Positions 28,291 through 38,280 of a stretch of 53,422 nucleotides of DNA are shown here, one piece after another. The position numbers were made by a program, and so were the translations under genes. Positions within the stretch are counted from its first letter, which is position 1, and each line of letters opens with the position of its first letter. The DNA comes from Desulfobacteraceae bacterium UBA2174 (GTDB taxonomy: Bacteria > Desulfobacterota > Desulfobacteria > Desulfobacterales > UBA2174), in assembly GCA_002327445.1 (NCBI GenBank), contig DCWA01000007.1, forward strand, positions 1-53,422, given 5' to 3'. Under the pieces are notes generated by a model. It had not been told where the DNA came from and did not search any database. It saw nothing but the letters and a program-made list of their open reading frames with translations.

Positions 28291-28968
28291 ATGTACGTGG
28301 GGCGGGTGATGCACACGGAGCTGGTGACGGTCGCGCCGGATACGTCCCTGATGAAGGCGCGGGAAATTCTGGAACAGCGCAAGATCGCCCACCTGCTGGT
28401 GGTCAATGCCCGTGGCGACCTGGTGGGCATCGTGTCGGACCGGGACCTTAAGCAGAACTGGGCCTCGCCGGCCGTGGCCCTGAGCAAGCACGAGCTCAAC
28501 TATCTGTTGAACAAGGTCACCGTGGATCAGATCATGGTGAAGAAGATCCTCACCGTCTCCCCCTTGACCACCATCGAGCGGGCGGCCCTGATCATGGAGC
28601 AGAATCGGATCAGCGCCCTGCCGGTCCTCGACGAGGGGCGGCTGGCGGGGATCATCACCTCCCGGGATGTGATGCAGGTGCTGCTGGAGGCCATCGGCAT
28701 CGACGACGACAGCCGCCGGTTGACGGTGATTCTCGAGGACCGCATCGGTTTTCTCGCCGACATGAGCCGTCTGTTGCGCGACGCGGAGATCAACATCCGC
28801 TCCCTCTTCGCCTGGCCGGACAAGAATTCTCCCGGCTACTACCACCTGGTGATGCGGGTGAATGCCGCCGACGGCGACAAGGCTTTGGCGGTGCTGGAGG
28901 AGAACGGGTACAAGGTACTGACGGCGTATACCAAGGACATCGCGCCTTTTCTGTCCCGTCCCGAGTAG
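28291..28968 (+). CDS. CBS-pair protein with C-terminal ACT domain (AcuB-like)
   Basis: A 225-residue soluble protein. CBS 1 (about 7-60: HTELVTVAPDTSLMKAREIL, GIVSDRDLK), CBS 2 (about 77-130: KKILTVSPLTTIERAALIM, GIITSRDVMQVLL) and ACT (about 140-215: LTVILEDRIGFLADMSRLL) follow in order, the AcuB arrangement. The CBS pair would bind adenine nucleotides and the ACT part a small ligand, so it is likely a sensor of energy state. AAGGAGAAG precedes the ATG. The effector target is not shown. Confidence 0.9.
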   Translation: MYVGRVMHTELVTVAPDTSLMKAREILEQRKIAHLLVVNARGDLVGIVSDRDLKQNWASPAVALSKHELNYLLNKVTVDQIMVKKILTVSPLTTIERAALIMEQNRISALPVLDEGRLAGIITSRDVMQVLLEAIGIDDDSRRLTVILEDRIGFLADMSRLLRDAEINIRSLFAWPDKNSPGYYHLVMRVNAADGDKALAVLEENGYKVLTAYTKDIAPFLSRPE

Positions 28969-28981
28969 GAAGAGGGGACGC

Positions 28982-29012
28982 CGGGGCGGGGCCTTGTCCG
29001 TGGCCCGCCCCG
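28982..29012 (+). terminator. GC-rich hairpin between convergent genes
   Basis: CGGGGCGGG (28982-28990) and CCCGCCCCG (29004-29012) form a perfect 9-bp stem between the ends of the CBS-ACT gene and the protease gene. There is no T-tract, so it is at best a weak or Rho-assisted terminator for both strands. Confidence 0.5.
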
Positions 29013-29028
29013 ACGCCAATCGCGGTCC

Positions 29029-30456
29029 CTATGGCTCGATCTTCAGCGCCAGATATCCCGCCCCGGGCCGTTTGATCAGCAGCCCGATGGGGGCGTTCTT
29101 ATCGCGGTTGGCAAGGGCCTCCGCGAATTCCCCTGGCGATGCCACCGGCTTGCGGTTGAATTCCTTGATGAGGTCGCCGGGGCGCACCCCGGCCTTGGCG
29201 GCCTTCCCCTCCGGATCCACGGTGGTGACCAGGGCGCCGGGTTCACCGTTCTCGAAACCGAAGCGGCGCGCCGTGGCTTCATCCAGGGCGCCCAGGCGCA
29301 TCCCCAGTTCCCCTTCCCCGGCGCCCGGCCCTGCCTCACGCTGGGTGATCTTGTCGTCGTCCCGTTTGGCCAGGGTGACCTGAACCGTCCGTGGCTTGCC
29401 GTCCCGGAGCAGGCGGATTTCGATCTTCTTGCCCACGGGCAGTCCGGCGACGAACCGTGACAGGGCCCGGCTGTCTTCCACCGGCGTGCCGTCGATGGCC
29501 ACGATGATGTCGTTTTCCAGGATTCCGGCCTTGGCGGCCGGATCATCCGGATAGGCCTTGACCACCAGCACGCCCTTGGTTTCCTTGACCTTGTAGTACT
29601 CGGCCAGCTCCGGGGTGAGGTCCTGGATGCCGACCCCCAACCAGCCGCGCGTCACCGAACCGCTTTCCTTCAGTTGGGAAATCACATCCTTGGCCATGTT
29701 GATGGGGATGGCGAAGCCGATCCCCTGGCCGCTGGCCACGATGGCCGTGTTGATCCCCACCACCGCGCCGTCGAGGTTGATCAGGGGGCCGCCACTGTTG
29801 CCCGGGTTGATCGAGGCGTCGGTCTGGATGAAATCGTCGTAGGGGCCCGAACCGATGATCCGTCCCTTGGCGCTGACGATTCCGGCGGTCACCGTCTGCT
29901 CCAGGCCGAAGGGACTGCCCACCGCCATTACCCAGGTGCCCACCTTGAGGGCGTCGGAGTCGCCCAGGATCAGGGGGGCCAGGTCCTCGACACCGTCGAT
30001 CTTGATCAGGGCGAGGTCCGTGTTCGGATCCCGGCCCACGATCTTGGCGTCATACTCCTTCTCGTTGATCAGCCGCACCTTGATGTTGTCGGCGTCCTCG
30101 ACCACGTGGTTGTTGGTGACGATGTAGCCTTCCCGGTCGATGATGAACCCCGAGCCGAGGCTGGGCTGCTTGAACTCCCGGTTTGGGTCCTGATTCATGA
30201 AGGGGCCGAAGAAATCCCGGAACGGGTCGCGATCGCCGAAAAAGTGGCGGAACACCGGACCGCCGCCCTTGATGGTCTTGACGGTCCGGATGTTGACGAC
30301 CCCCGGGCGCACCTGGTTCGCCAAGGCGGAAAAATCGCTCGGAATCATCTGTACGGCCGCATCCTGCAGCGCGGCGGCCGGAGGCGGCGTCGCCCCCAAG
30401 GTAAGGGCAAGGGCACAGACCAGGACAAGGGCTAAACGGGTTGATTGGCGCATCAT
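29029..30456 (-). CDS. degP: Do-family periplasmic serine endoprotease (DegP/DegQ)
   Basis: A 475-residue protease-chaperone of the periplasm. A Sec signal (LALVLVCALALTLGATPPPAAA) precedes the trypsin-like domain with His in TNNHVV, Asp in DPNTDLALIKI and Ser in GNSGGPL, then two PDZ domains (GWLGVGIQDLTPELAEYY; GALVTTVDPEGKAAKAGVRPGD). The start at 30456 follows AAGGGAGG; a second ATG is directly next. It degrades misfolded envelope proteins. DegP and DegQ cannot be told apart with certainty from sequence. Confidence 0.95.
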   Translation of the reverse strand: MMRQSTRLALVLVCALALTLGATPPPAAALQDAAVQMIPSDFSALANQVRPGVVNIRTVKTIKGGGPVFRHFFGDRDPFRDFFGPFMNQDPNREFKQPSLGSGFIIDREGYIVTNNHVVEDADNIKVRLINEKEYDAKIVGRDPNTDLALIKIDGVEDLAPLILGDSDALKVGTWVMAVGSPFGLEQTVTAGIVSAKGRIIGSGPYDDFIQTDASINPGNSGGPLINLDGAVVGINTAIVASGQGIGFAIPINMAKDVISQLKESGSVTRGWLGVGIQDLTPELAEYYKVKETKGVLVVKAYPDDPAAKAGILENDIIVAIDGTPVEDSRALSRFVAGLPVGKKIEIRLLRDGKPRTVQVTLAKRDDDKITQREAGPGAGEGELGMRLGALDEATARRFGFENGEPGALVTTVDPEGKAAKAGVRPGDLIKEFNRKPVASPGEFAEALANRDKNAPIGLLIKRPGAGYLALKIEP

Positions 30457-30499
30457 GGATAACCTCCCTTTGGTTGACTCCCTGTTTTCACAACGATTC

Positions 30500-30527
30500 A
30501 TTATAAACACCATCCGGGTCCTGACAA
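30500..30527 (-). promoter_or_regulatory. degP: Sigma-70 promoter of the Do protease gene
   Basis: On the minus strand TTGTCA (30527-30522), a 16-base spacer and a perfect TATAAT (30505-30500) lie 44 bases before the start codon. Confidence 0.7.
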
Positions 30528-30541
30528 GCCGGCGGCGGGGA

Positions 30542-31849
30542 TCAAGCCTGGAGGATAATGAAATAGCCCAGCCCCGCCAGGAGCAGGATCAGGCAGGGCC
30601 GCCAGAAGAGGCGGTAGACCGAGACCGGATCAGCCCTGAAATACTGGTTGGAGAGGACGAGGCAAAGGTGCAGCGGCGAGAGGAGTACGCCGACGAAGCC
30701 CCCGGTCATCGCCAGGATGAGATAGGCCAGTGTCTCGTCGCCAGCGCCGTAGGCGCCGATGAGGGAAATGAGAATGGGGAAGGCCGATCCCACGAAGGCG
30801 ATGGTGATGCCCGCCACCAGCCCCACGATCAGCGGCAGCACCACGGCGATGGCCACCAGCGGCACGCGCCAGCCGATCAGCTCGGCGCTGACGGCCTCGA
30901 CGGCGCGGCTGTCCAGGAGGACTCCCTTGAACATCATGATGGCGGCGACCATGTAGATCATGGCGAGCATTTCACGGCGCAGCACGATGCGGCGGCGCTC
31001 CGGGGCCGGCATGAGGTTGACGCGCCACACCCATCCGATGGCGGCGCAGAGGGCGGCGATGAGTCCCAGTTCCTTGGCCAGGGGGGCCACCGGCCCGGAG
31101 AGGACCCCTTCCAGCAGGCCGCCGAGGACAATCCCGGGAACGATGGCGATGAGCACCGGGACCAGCTCCTTGGAAAAGGGCAGGACCCCGGCGCCTCCGG
31201 TTGCTCGGCGCCCGGCGCCGGCGCGGCGGGAGGGCATCATGCGGCGCAGGGGCAGGTAACCGGCCGCCGCTGCCACGAAGCTCATGGGCAGCAAAGCCCC
31301 CGCGAAGGTCCACAGGTCCACCGCGGCCAGGGTGGTGGCGAGGAGCACCCCGGGGTACAGGGGCCACCAGTACTCCCACAGATGGCGGAACCAGTAGTTG
31401 ATGAAGCTCATCTGGGCTCCGGTCAGGTCGGCGTCGGCGCCGATGGTACGGACCATGGGGGCCGAGAAGATCGCTCCTCCGGGCATGGGCAGCAGCCCGA
31501 TCAGGGCCGGGAAGATGACGATATTGAGCCGCTGCCGGGCGATGAGCCCGTCGAAGCGCGCCAGCAGCCGGGCCATCTGTCCGCTCGCCTCCAGGCTCTG
31601 GCTCAACACGAGGATCAGGGAAACGATCACGATCAGCGAGAGGGCCTTGGGGTCGATCAGCGCCGCCCAGGCTCCGGCAACGATGGCTCCCGGCGGCAGG
31701 GCGAAAATCAGGCCCAGAAGGAAGGCGCCGCCGAGAAAAGCGCTGCCCAGCGACCACTTGAAGCGGATGGCCGCCAGAACGAAGCCGAAAACGATGAAGA
31801 TCCGGACGACTGCGGGAAGATCGTCGAACATGAGCACAAGGGACTCCAT
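30542..31849 (-). CDS. DUF401 family integral membrane protein
   Basis: A 435-residue polytopic protein with about ten to twelve hydrophobic segments and a loop of Arg-rich sequence near the middle (RRMMPSRRAGAGRRATGG). Characteristic pieces are PALIGLLPMPGGAIFSAPMV and WFRHLWEYWWPLYPG, typical of DUF401, a family resembling carboxylate or ion transporters. The substrate is unknown. It lies 25 bases downstream of the MBL-fold gene and upstream of the protease gene, all on the minus strand. Confidence 0.88.
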   Translation of the reverse strand: MESLVLMFDDLPAVVRIFIVFGFVLAAIRFKWSLGSAFLGGAFLLGLIFALPPGAIVAGAWAALIDPKALSLIVIVSLILVLSQSLEASGQMARLLARFDGLIARQRLNIVIFPALIGLLPMPGGAIFSAPMVRTIGADADLTGAQMSFINYWFRHLWEYWWPLYPGVLLATTLAAVDLWTFAGALLPMSFVAAAAGYLPLRRMMPSRRAGAGRRATGGAGVLPFSKELVPVLIAIVPGIVLGGLLEGVLSGPVAPLAKELGLIAALCAAIGWVWRVNLMPAPERRRIVLRREMLAMIYMVAAIMMFKGVLLDSRAVEAVSAELIGWRVPLVAIAVVLPLIVGLVAGITIAFVGSAFPILISLIGAYGAGDETLAYLILAMTGGFVGVLLSPLHLCLVLSNQYFRADPVSVYRLFWRPCLILLLAGLGYFIILQA

Positions 31850-31874
31850 GGATGCCTGGCGCCGTGAGGGGTGA

Positions 31875-32768
31875 TCAGGCCAGCATGCGGAAGCCTTCCG
31901 CCTCTTGGCGTACGATGCCGACCTGTATCATGCGTTCCAGGTGTTTCTGGATAATGGCAGTCTCGGCAAAACGGTAATAGTCGATGGGGTCACGGGCTTT
32001 GCGATAGACGATCCATTGGTCGACGATTTCCTCCAGCCGCCGCGGCACCGCCAGAAATCGGCCCAGCTCGGCTTCGCGCCGGCCGATGACCGCCAGGTAG
32101 TCGTCCCAGAGGTCGCCGGGAGGTGCGGTGAAGACGCCGGTCTCGTGGCTGGCGAGCCAGACGCGGGCCGAGATTCGCCGCAGCCGTTCGATGGAGGTGA
32201 TGCTCTGGGCGATGCTCGAGTCCCGGTCTCCGTACCAGGGGCCGAAGGGCGTCAGATCGTAGTCGGCGAGGAACAGAATGCCGGGCTGGCGGAAGTAAAA
32301 GCACAGGTGCCCGGGGGTGTGCCCCGGGGTGTGGATGACATCCACCGTGACGCTGTCCAGGGGAATGGTCAGCCCGTCGGTGAGGTCGGTCCGGGGCAGT
32401 CGGCGGCGAAAGTGGAACCGGGTCTCCAGGATGCAGGCGAAGTCCCGGCGGAAGTCGGGGGCCGTGACACCGTAGGCGTCCAGAAAGGCGTCCATGTTCG
32501 CCAGCGGGGGCGCATCGGCCGGATGCAGCCGTAGCGGCAGGTCGTCGAAGAGGTCCAGGTGCATCCAGTGGTCTTCGTGCCAGTGGGTGAGCCAGATCTC
32601 CCGGACGTTTTCCTCTTCGCGCAGCCGCTGCAGGCGCTGCCGGTCGGCGCCGGGGTCGATGAGGATGCCGTCGCCGGGGATATAGAGGCTGTGGCAGTGG
32701 GGATACTTGCCGTTGTTGGGGCCGGCAATGAAGCGCACCGGTCCGAAATCGATGTCCTGCATTTGCAT
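31875..32768 (-). CDS. MBL-fold metallo-hydrolase
   Basis: A 297-residue metallo-beta-lactamase-fold protein. The metal motif LTHWHEDHWMH, a later His in HTPGHTPGH and the Asp in FLADYDLTPFG form a dinuclear site. The last 70 residues look like a winged-helix cap as in LACTB2-like enzymes. The ATG at 32768 has GGAGGAAAGG before it; the open frame upstream belongs to the opposite reading of the hrpA end. Substrate unknown. Confidence 0.87.
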   Translation of the reverse strand: MQMQDIDFGPVRFIAGPNNGKYPHCHSLYIPGDGILIDPGADRQRLQRLREEENVREIWLTHWHEDHWMHLDLFDDLPLRLHPADAPPLANMDAFLDAYGVTAPDFRRDFACILETRFHFRRRLPRTDLTDGLTIPLDSVTVDVIHTPGHTPGHLCFYFRQPGILFLADYDLTPFGPWYGDRDSSIAQSITSIERLRRISARVWLASHETGVFTAPPGDLWDDYLAVIGRREAELGRFLAVPRRLEEIVDQWIVYRKARDPIDYYRFAETAIIQKHLERMIQVGIVRQEAEGFRMLA

Positions 32769-32802
32769 CGGATACCTTTCCTCCGGACCGCGAGCCTCCT
32801 CG

Positions 32803-35800
32803 TCAGCCCATCCCTTCAATTTCGTTGGCGAGATTTTCCAGGCGCCTGGCCGACACCGGCACCGCCGTGCCCAGCTCCTGGGCGAACAGGGAGACCTTGA
32901 ACTCCTCCAGAAGCCAGAAAAAGTCTTCAATCCGCCGGCGCTTCGCCGGGCTTTCGCCGGTGGACGATTCCCGGCGCCACTGCTGCAGCCGCTGCTGGAA
33001 GGGCGCCGCGGCCTCGGCCTTGCGCCGGTCCTTGTCCAAATCCACCGCGGCACGCTCCACCCGCAGCGCCAGGGCCCTCACGTACCGCGGCAGATGAACC
33101 AGGCGCGTCGGGTCGTAGCGGACGGCGAAATCCGGGGGGACCAATTCGCCCAGCTCCTGGCGCCGGGCGGCGTAAAAGGCCGCCGCCAAGGAGTTTTGCC
33201 CCGGCGGCGGCTCGCGTTGAAAGATCGCCTGACGCGTTTCGTACACCATTTTTATAATCACTGCGGCCGATTCCAACAAGACCTGGCCGGCCTGGAAGAT
33301 TTCCCGGCGGACCGTTTCGGCATGGGACCGGAATGCGGCCGCGGAGCGGATGTCGCGCGCCAGGAAACGGTCGACGAGGTTTTCGAAAAGGAATTCGGAC
33401 TGGGCCGCGGCCCCTGCGCAGCAATCGGCCAAAGGTCGAACCTCCGGCGGCAGGGCCAATTGGCGGCTCAGCCGGCGCAGGTCCTGGCGCAGAGACCGGG
33501 CGTAGAGAGCGGCCACGGCCTTGCGGTGGGCGGTTTCGGCCGCCGCCGGGTCCGATAGCAGGCGCAGATCGATGCGGCCCTCGGCAGCCTCCACCAGGGC
33601 CGGGTAGACAACCCATTGCCCCGCCGCGGAGGCCACGGAAAGGCTTTCGGGAAGATCGGGGAAATCCTCCACCCCAACGTCCTCCCGCTCCCACCGGCGG
33701 CGCAGATCGGCCAGCAGGCGGTCGTCGGCGGGTGCGGCCACCGCCTGCAGCACCTGCGGATCGCGGTCGGCGGCCAAGATCTGCCCCCGGGGGCCGGTGA
33801 CGGCGATGCGGGTGCGCAGATGGGCCGGGAGGCGGTCCGTGGGCCAGGCGGAGGCCGGGATTTGCAGGCCGAAGCGCCGCTGGACGATCCTTCCCAGCAC
33901 CGTTACCAGCGGCTCGTCACCGGACTTGGGCATCTCGGCCAGAATCGCCTCCACGGTCCTGGCCACCGGCACCAGGCGGCGGCGGTATTCCTTGGGCAGT
34001 CCCCGGATCAGAGCGGTGATCTTCTCGGCCAAAAACCCGGGCACGAGCCAGTCGAAGGATTCCGGGGGCACTGTGCCGGCCACGGAGGCCGGAACCCGCA
34101 CCGTCACCCCGTCATCCTGGCTATCGGGGGCGAAGCGGTAGGTGCAGGCGAAGGATTTGCCGCCGATGGCCATCTGGTCGGGAAAATCGGCCAGGTGGTC
34201 CTCGTCGGGGCGGTAGCGCCGGACGTCCTCGACCGTCATGCGCAGGTCGGCATCGCCGCCCGTCTCCTTCAGATGCCGCTTGAGGCCGGCGAGGCTGTAG
34301 ATCGCCGGCAGCCGCTGCCGGTAGAATTGGCAGAGGTCCTCGGGGGCCACCAGAACGTCGCGGCGCCGGATCTTGTCTTCCAGGCCGCGGGCCTCGTCCA
34401 TCAGGGCCCGGTTGTGCGCCATGAAGGGCAGGTCCCGAGCCAGATCGCCGTCCACCAGTGCGCTGCGGATGAAGATGTCCGAAGCGCCCTCGGTGTCGAT
34501 GGGCCCGTAGGAGACGGTCCGGCCGGCGACGATGACCAGGCCGAATAGGGTCACCTGTTCGTCGGCCACCACTTCGCCCCGACGGCGCTCCCAGCGCGGG
34601 TTGGTGTAGGTGCGCCGGCACAGGTCCCCTCCCGCCGCCTCCAGCCAGGCGGGATCGATGGTGGCCACGGTGCGGGCGAAGAGGCGCGAGGTTTCCACCA
34701 TTTCGGCCGCCACGATCCATTCCCCGGCCCGGTTGAACAGCCCCGAGCCGGGAAAGATCATCACCTGCCGGCCGTGGGTCGCCTGGTACAGATTCTTGTC
34801 CCGGCGCCGGGCGATGTTGCCGAGAAAACCGGCCAGGATGGACTGGTGCAGGTTGCCGTGATGGACGGCGTCGGCCTCCGGAACCGGGCTGACCGGGCTG
34901 TCGGCTTCCATCTCGGCCATCACCATGACCAGTTGGTCGTGGATGTCGCCCCACTCGCGCAGCCGCTTGGGGGACAGGAAGTGGCGCCGTGCCCACCGCC
35001 GCACCCGGCCGGCGGTCTTTTCAGCCGCCAGGGCGGCTTGGTAGGCCTGCCAGATCTTCAGCAGGGCGAGAAAGTCCGAGGAGCGGTCGGTGAAGATCGC
35101 ATGGGCCTGGTCGGCGGCGGCGCTTTGGTCCGCCGGCCGTTCGCGAACGTCGTTGATGCTCAGGGCGGCGGCGATCACGGCCATTTCCGGGCCGCAGCCC
35201 CGCTGCCGGGCCTCGATGAGCATCCGCGAAAGGCGCGGATCGAGGGGTAGGCGCGCCATGCGGCGGCCCATGGGGGTCAGGCGCAGGCGCCGGTTGCCGA
35301 GGCGGGCATCGGCCCCGTGGGCGGCATCGGTGGTCGTGACGGCCCCCAACTCCTCCAGCAGGGTGATGCCGTCGCGGATGCTCTTGTCCGCCGGGCGGTC
35401 GATGAAGGGGAAGTCCGCGATGTCGCCCAGGTTGAGGGCGATCATGCGCAGCACGGCCTCGGCGAGGTTGGTGCGCAGGATCTCCGGCTGGGTGAATCGC
35501 GGCCGGCTTTCGTAGTCGGCCTGGCTGTAGAGCCGGATGCAGACCCCGTCGGCGACCCGGCCGCAGCGGCCGGCGCGCTGGTCGCAACTGGCCTGGCTCA
35601 CCGGCGCCACCGGCAGGGCGGTGGTGCGGGTGCGCGGGCTGTAACGGGCGATGCGGGCCAGCCCGGAGTCCACCACGTAACGGATTCCCGGGATGGTGAG
35701 GGAGGTTTCGGCCACATTGGTGGCCACGATTATTTTGCGCCCGGCGGCCGGCGCGAAGACCCGCATCTGGTCGGCGGCCGAAAGGCGGGCGAACAGGGGC

Positions 35801-36762
35801 AGGATCGCCGCGCCCAGGTAACGGCGGGCCTGGAGCAGCTCGACGGTGTCGCGGATGTCCTGTTCGGTGGGCATGAAGACGAGCACGTCGCCGAAGGGGC
35901 CGCGGCCCACGATCTTGTCCACCGCGACCACCGCCGCTTCCACATGGGTGGAGGCCTCTTCCTCGCCGGCCCCATCCAGGGGGCGGTAGTGGATCGTCAC
36001 CGGGTACATGCGGCCGGAGACCTCGATCACCGGGGCGTTGTCGAAGGCGGCGGCGAATTTTTCCGTGTCGATGGTGGCCGATGTGACGATGAGCTTCAGG
36101 TCGCGTCGGCGGCGCAGGAGCCGGCGGAGCAGCCCGAGGATGAAATCGATGTTGAGGCTCCGTTCGTGGGCCTCGTCCACGATGAGGGTGTCATAGGCCA
36201 GCAGGTCCCGGTCCCGCTGGGTCTCGGCCAGCAGGATCCCGTCCGTCATGACCTTGACCAGGGTCCCGGGGCTGGTTTTCTCGTGGAAGCGGATCTTGTG
36301 GCCCACCGTCCGGCCCGGTTCCTCTCCGAGTTCCTCGGCGATCCGGCGGGCCACGGTGAGGGCGGCGATGCGCCGCGGCTGGGTGCAGCCGATCGTTCCG
36401 TCCAGGCCCCGTCCCGCTTCCAGGCAGAATTTGGGCAGCTGGGTGGTCTTGCCCGAACCGGTTTCGCCGGCCACGATCACCACCGGATGGCGCCGGATGG
36501 CGTCGATGATCGCCTGGCGATGGGCGCTGATGGGCAGGGCCGGATCGTAGACCAGCGGGGGCACGAGGGCATGCCGTTCCTGCTTGCGGACCGCCGACAG
36601 GCGAAGCCGGTCCGCGATGGCGCGCAGCCGTTCCTCGGGCGCCGGTTCGCCCTCCGCCGCCCGTCGGCGAAGACGGGCCAGCTCGCGTGCGGCGCGGGCG
36701 CGGTCGGCGGCCATGGCGGCGGGCAGCCGTCGGCGCAGGGTTTCGATGGTCGGAATCGTCAT
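32803..36762 (-). CDS. hrpA: ATP-dependent RNA helicase HrpA
   Basis: A 1319-residue DEAH-box helicase, full length compared with about 1300 aa in enterobacteria. Visible: Walker A AGETGSGKTTQLPKFC, DEAH in LIVDEAHERSLN, SAT motif VTSATIDTEKF, GRM(Y)PV, the QRAGRCGR arginine-finger motif, then the HA2/OB and long HrpA C-terminal domains (DUF3418). HrpA acts on mRNA and helps rescue stalled ribosomes. The start at ATG 36762 begins MTIPTIETLRRRLPAA; it lacks a clear ribosome-binding site, and the frame is open 32 codons further upstream. Confidence 0.94.
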   Translation of the reverse strand: MTIPTIETLRRRLPAAMAADRARAARELARLRRRAAEGEPAPEERLRAIADRLRLSAVRKQERHALVPPLVYDPALPISAHRQAIIDAIRRHPVVIVAGETGSGKTTQLPKFCLEAGRGLDGTIGCTQPRRIAALTVARRIAEELGEEPGRTVGHKIRFHEKTSPGTLVKVMTDGILLAETQRDRDLLAYDTLIVDEAHERSLNIDFILGLLRRLLRRRRDLKLIVTSATIDTEKFAAAFDNAPVIEVSGRMYPVTIHYRPLDGAGEEEASTHVEAAVVAVDKIVGRGPFGDVLVFMPTEQDIRDTVELLQARRYLGAAILPLFARLSAADQMRVFAPAAGRKIIVATNVAETSLTIPGIRYVVDSGLARIARYSPRTRTTALPVAPVSQASCDQRAGRCGRVADGVCIRLYSQADYESRPRFTQPEILRTNLAEAVLRMIALNLGDIADFPFIDRPADKSIRDGITLLEELGAVTTTDAAHGADARLGNRRLRLTPMGRRMARLPLDPRLSRMLIEARQRGCGPEMAVIAAALSINDVRERPADQSAAADQAHAIFTDRSSDFLALLKIWQAYQAALAAEKTAGRVRRWARRHFLSPKRLREWGDIHDQLVMVMAEMEADSPVSPVPEADAVHHGNLHQSILAGFLGNIARRRDKNLYQATHGRQVMIFPGSGLFNRAGEWIVAAEMVETSRLFARTVATIDPAWLEAAGGDLCRRTYTNPRWERRRGEVVADEQVTLFGLVIVAGRTVSYGPIDTEGASDIFIRSALVDGDLARDLPFMAHNRALMDEARGLEDKIRRRDVLVAPEDLCQFYRQRLPAIYSLAGLKRHLKETGGDADLRMTVEDVRRYRPDEDHLADFPDQMAIGGKSFACTYRFAPDSQDDGVTVRVPASVAGTVPPESFDWLVPGFLAEKITALIRGLPKEYRRRLVPVARTVEAILAEMPKSGDEPLVTVLGRIVQRRFGLQIPASAWPTDRLPAHLRTRIAVTGPRGQILAADRDPQVLQAVAAPADDRLLADLRRRWEREDVGVEDFPDLPESLSVASAAGQWVVYPALVEAAEGRIDLRLLSDPAAAETAHRKAVAALYARSLRQDLRRLSRQLALPPEVRPLADCCAGAAAQSEFLFENLVDRFLARDIRSAAAFRSHAETVRREIFQAGQVLLESAAVIIKMVYETRQAIFQREPPPGQNSLAAAFYAARRQELGELVPPDFAVRYDPTRLVHLPRYVRALALRVERAAVDLDKDRRKAEAAAPFQQRLQQWRRESSTGESPAKRRRIEDFFWLLEEFKVSLFAQELGTAVPVSARRLENLANEIEGMG

Positions 36763-36851
36763 GGCGCGGACTTTTAACGCATCATCGGCCAAAAGACCAG
36801 ACGCGGCAAGCAGGGCAGCCGGGGACCGGCGCCCTGGAAAACGGGATTCTC

Positions 36852-36881
36852 TTGACACTCCGACAAGGGCCCACGTATTGC
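36852..36881 (+). promoter_or_regulatory. Candidate sigma-70 promoter for the CoA-disulfide reductase gene
   Basis: TTGACA (36852-36857), an 18-base spacer and TATTGC (36876-36881) lie 25 bases before the start codon, in the gap between hrpA and this gene. Confidence 0.55.
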
Positions 36882-36906
36882 TGGATCAAACCGAATGGAG
36901 GAACCC

Positions 36907-38247
36907 ATGAATTTCATCATCATCGGCGGGGACGCCGCCGGCATGAGCGCGGCCAGTCGCGCCAAACGCACTGACCCCAACCTGGAAGTGATCGTCCTGG
37001 AGCAGACGCAGGACGTGTCCTACAGCGCCTGCGGCATGCCCTACAACATCGCCGATCCGGTCCGGCCCATCGATGATCTCGTGGTGCGCAAGGCCGAGGT
37101 TTTTCGGCAAAAACAGGGCATCGACCTCCGCGTCGGCTACCGGGTCGAGGCCATCGACCCGTCCCGGCGCACCGTTTCGGGGACCGGGGTTGACGGCCGC
37201 CCGTTCGTCCTTGCCTACGACCGGTTACTCATCGCCACCGGGGCCCGGCCCGCCATTCCCGACGTGCCCGGTATCGACAGCGACGGTGTGGTGGCCCTCA
37301 AGAACCTCGATGACGGCCGGCGCATCAAGGCCCTGCTGCGCGGGCGCAACGCCGATCGGGTCGTGATCCTGGGAATGGGGTACATCGCGCTGGAAATGGC
37401 CGAGGCGCTGCGATCCAGGGGCATCGCCGTGTCCCTGGTCAAACCGCGGCCGGGACTGCTGCCCTGGATGGCGCCGGAGCTGTCCGCCGTCGTGGGAGAA
37501 GAGCTGGCAGCCAACGGGGTGGTGCGCCACGACGGTCATCGCCTGGAGCGCATCGAAGCCCGGGGGGAGCGGTTGCGCGTGGTCGGCGACCGGCTCGATC
37601 TGACCGCCGACATGGTGTTGGCAGCCGTCGGCGTGGTGCCCAACAGTGAGATGGCCGCCGCGGCGGGCCTGGCGCTGGGGCCCGGCCAGGCCGTCGCCGT
37701 GGACCGGGGCTTGCAGACCTCCGTGCCGGACATCTACGCCGCCGGCGACTGCGCCGACGCCTTTCACGTGGTCACGGGCCAGCGGGTCTACATTCCCCTG
37801 GCGCTGCGGGCGAACCGGGCAGGCTGGGCCGCGGCGGACAACGTTTGCGGGCGCCGCGCTGAAGTGGACGGGGTCGCCGGCACAGCGGTCTTCAAGGTAT
37901 TCAACCTCGAGGTGGCCCGCACCGGCCTGACGGTGGACGAGGCGGCCGCCGCCGGCTTCGATCCGGTCTCGGTGGCGGTCACCACCTCCAGCCGGGCTCA
38001 CGCCCACCCGGGGGCGGGCAAGATCCACGTCCACCTCGTGGGCGACCGGTCCAGCGGACGGCTGCTCGGTGCGCAGATGGTGGGCACCGAGGGGGCAGCC
38101 CACCGCATCAATGCCGCCGCCGTGGCCCTGCACGCCAGGATGACGGTGGATGCCTTCGCCCAGACGGACCTCAGCTATGCGCCGCCTTTCGGGCCGGTGT
38201 GGGATCCGCTGCTCACGGCGGCCAACCAGCTGCTCAAGAAAATTTAG
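36907..38247 (+). CDS. CoA-disulfide reductase / NADH oxidase family flavoprotein
   Basis: A 446-residue FAD-dependent pyridine nucleotide-disulfide oxidoreductase of the single-active-site-cysteine class. FAD motif FIIIGGDAAGMSAASRAKR, redox Cys42 in VSYSACGMPY, NAD(P)-binding VILGMGYIALEMAEAL and the second FAD motif IYAAGDCAD are intact. Members reduce CoA disulfide, polysulfide or O2 with NAD(P)H; the exact acceptor is not clear. GGAGGA lies at 36895-36900, and an upstream ATG is inside this site and unlikely. Confidence 0.9.
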   Translation: MNFIIIGGDAAGMSAASRAKRTDPNLEVIVLEQTQDVSYSACGMPYNIADPVRPIDDLVVRKAEVFRQKQGIDLRVGYRVEAIDPSRRTVSGTGVDGRPFVLAYDRLLIATGARPAIPDVPGIDSDGVVALKNLDDGRRIKALLRGRNADRVVILGMGYIALEMAEALRSRGIAVSLVKPRPGLLPWMAPELSAVVGEELAANGVVRHDGHRLERIEARGERLRVVGDRLDLTADMVLAAVGVVPNSEMAAAAGLALGPGQAVAVDRGLQTSVPDIYAAGDCADAFHVVTGQRVYIPLALRANRAGWAAADNVCGRRAEVDGVAGTAVFKVFNLEVARTGLTVDEAAAAGFDPVSVAVTTSSRAHAHPGAGKIHVHLVGDRSSGRLLGAQMVGTEGAAHRINAAAVALHARMTVDAFAQTDLSYAPPFGPVWDPLLTAANQLLKKI

Positions 38248-38280
38248 CGCCGCTCGCGGTGGTGGCCTGCGGCCGTTGAA

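Noticed and set aside
35317..36777. 486-codon plus-strand open frame
   Set aside because: Shadow of hrpA, where the DEAH-box motifs are clear on the minus strand.
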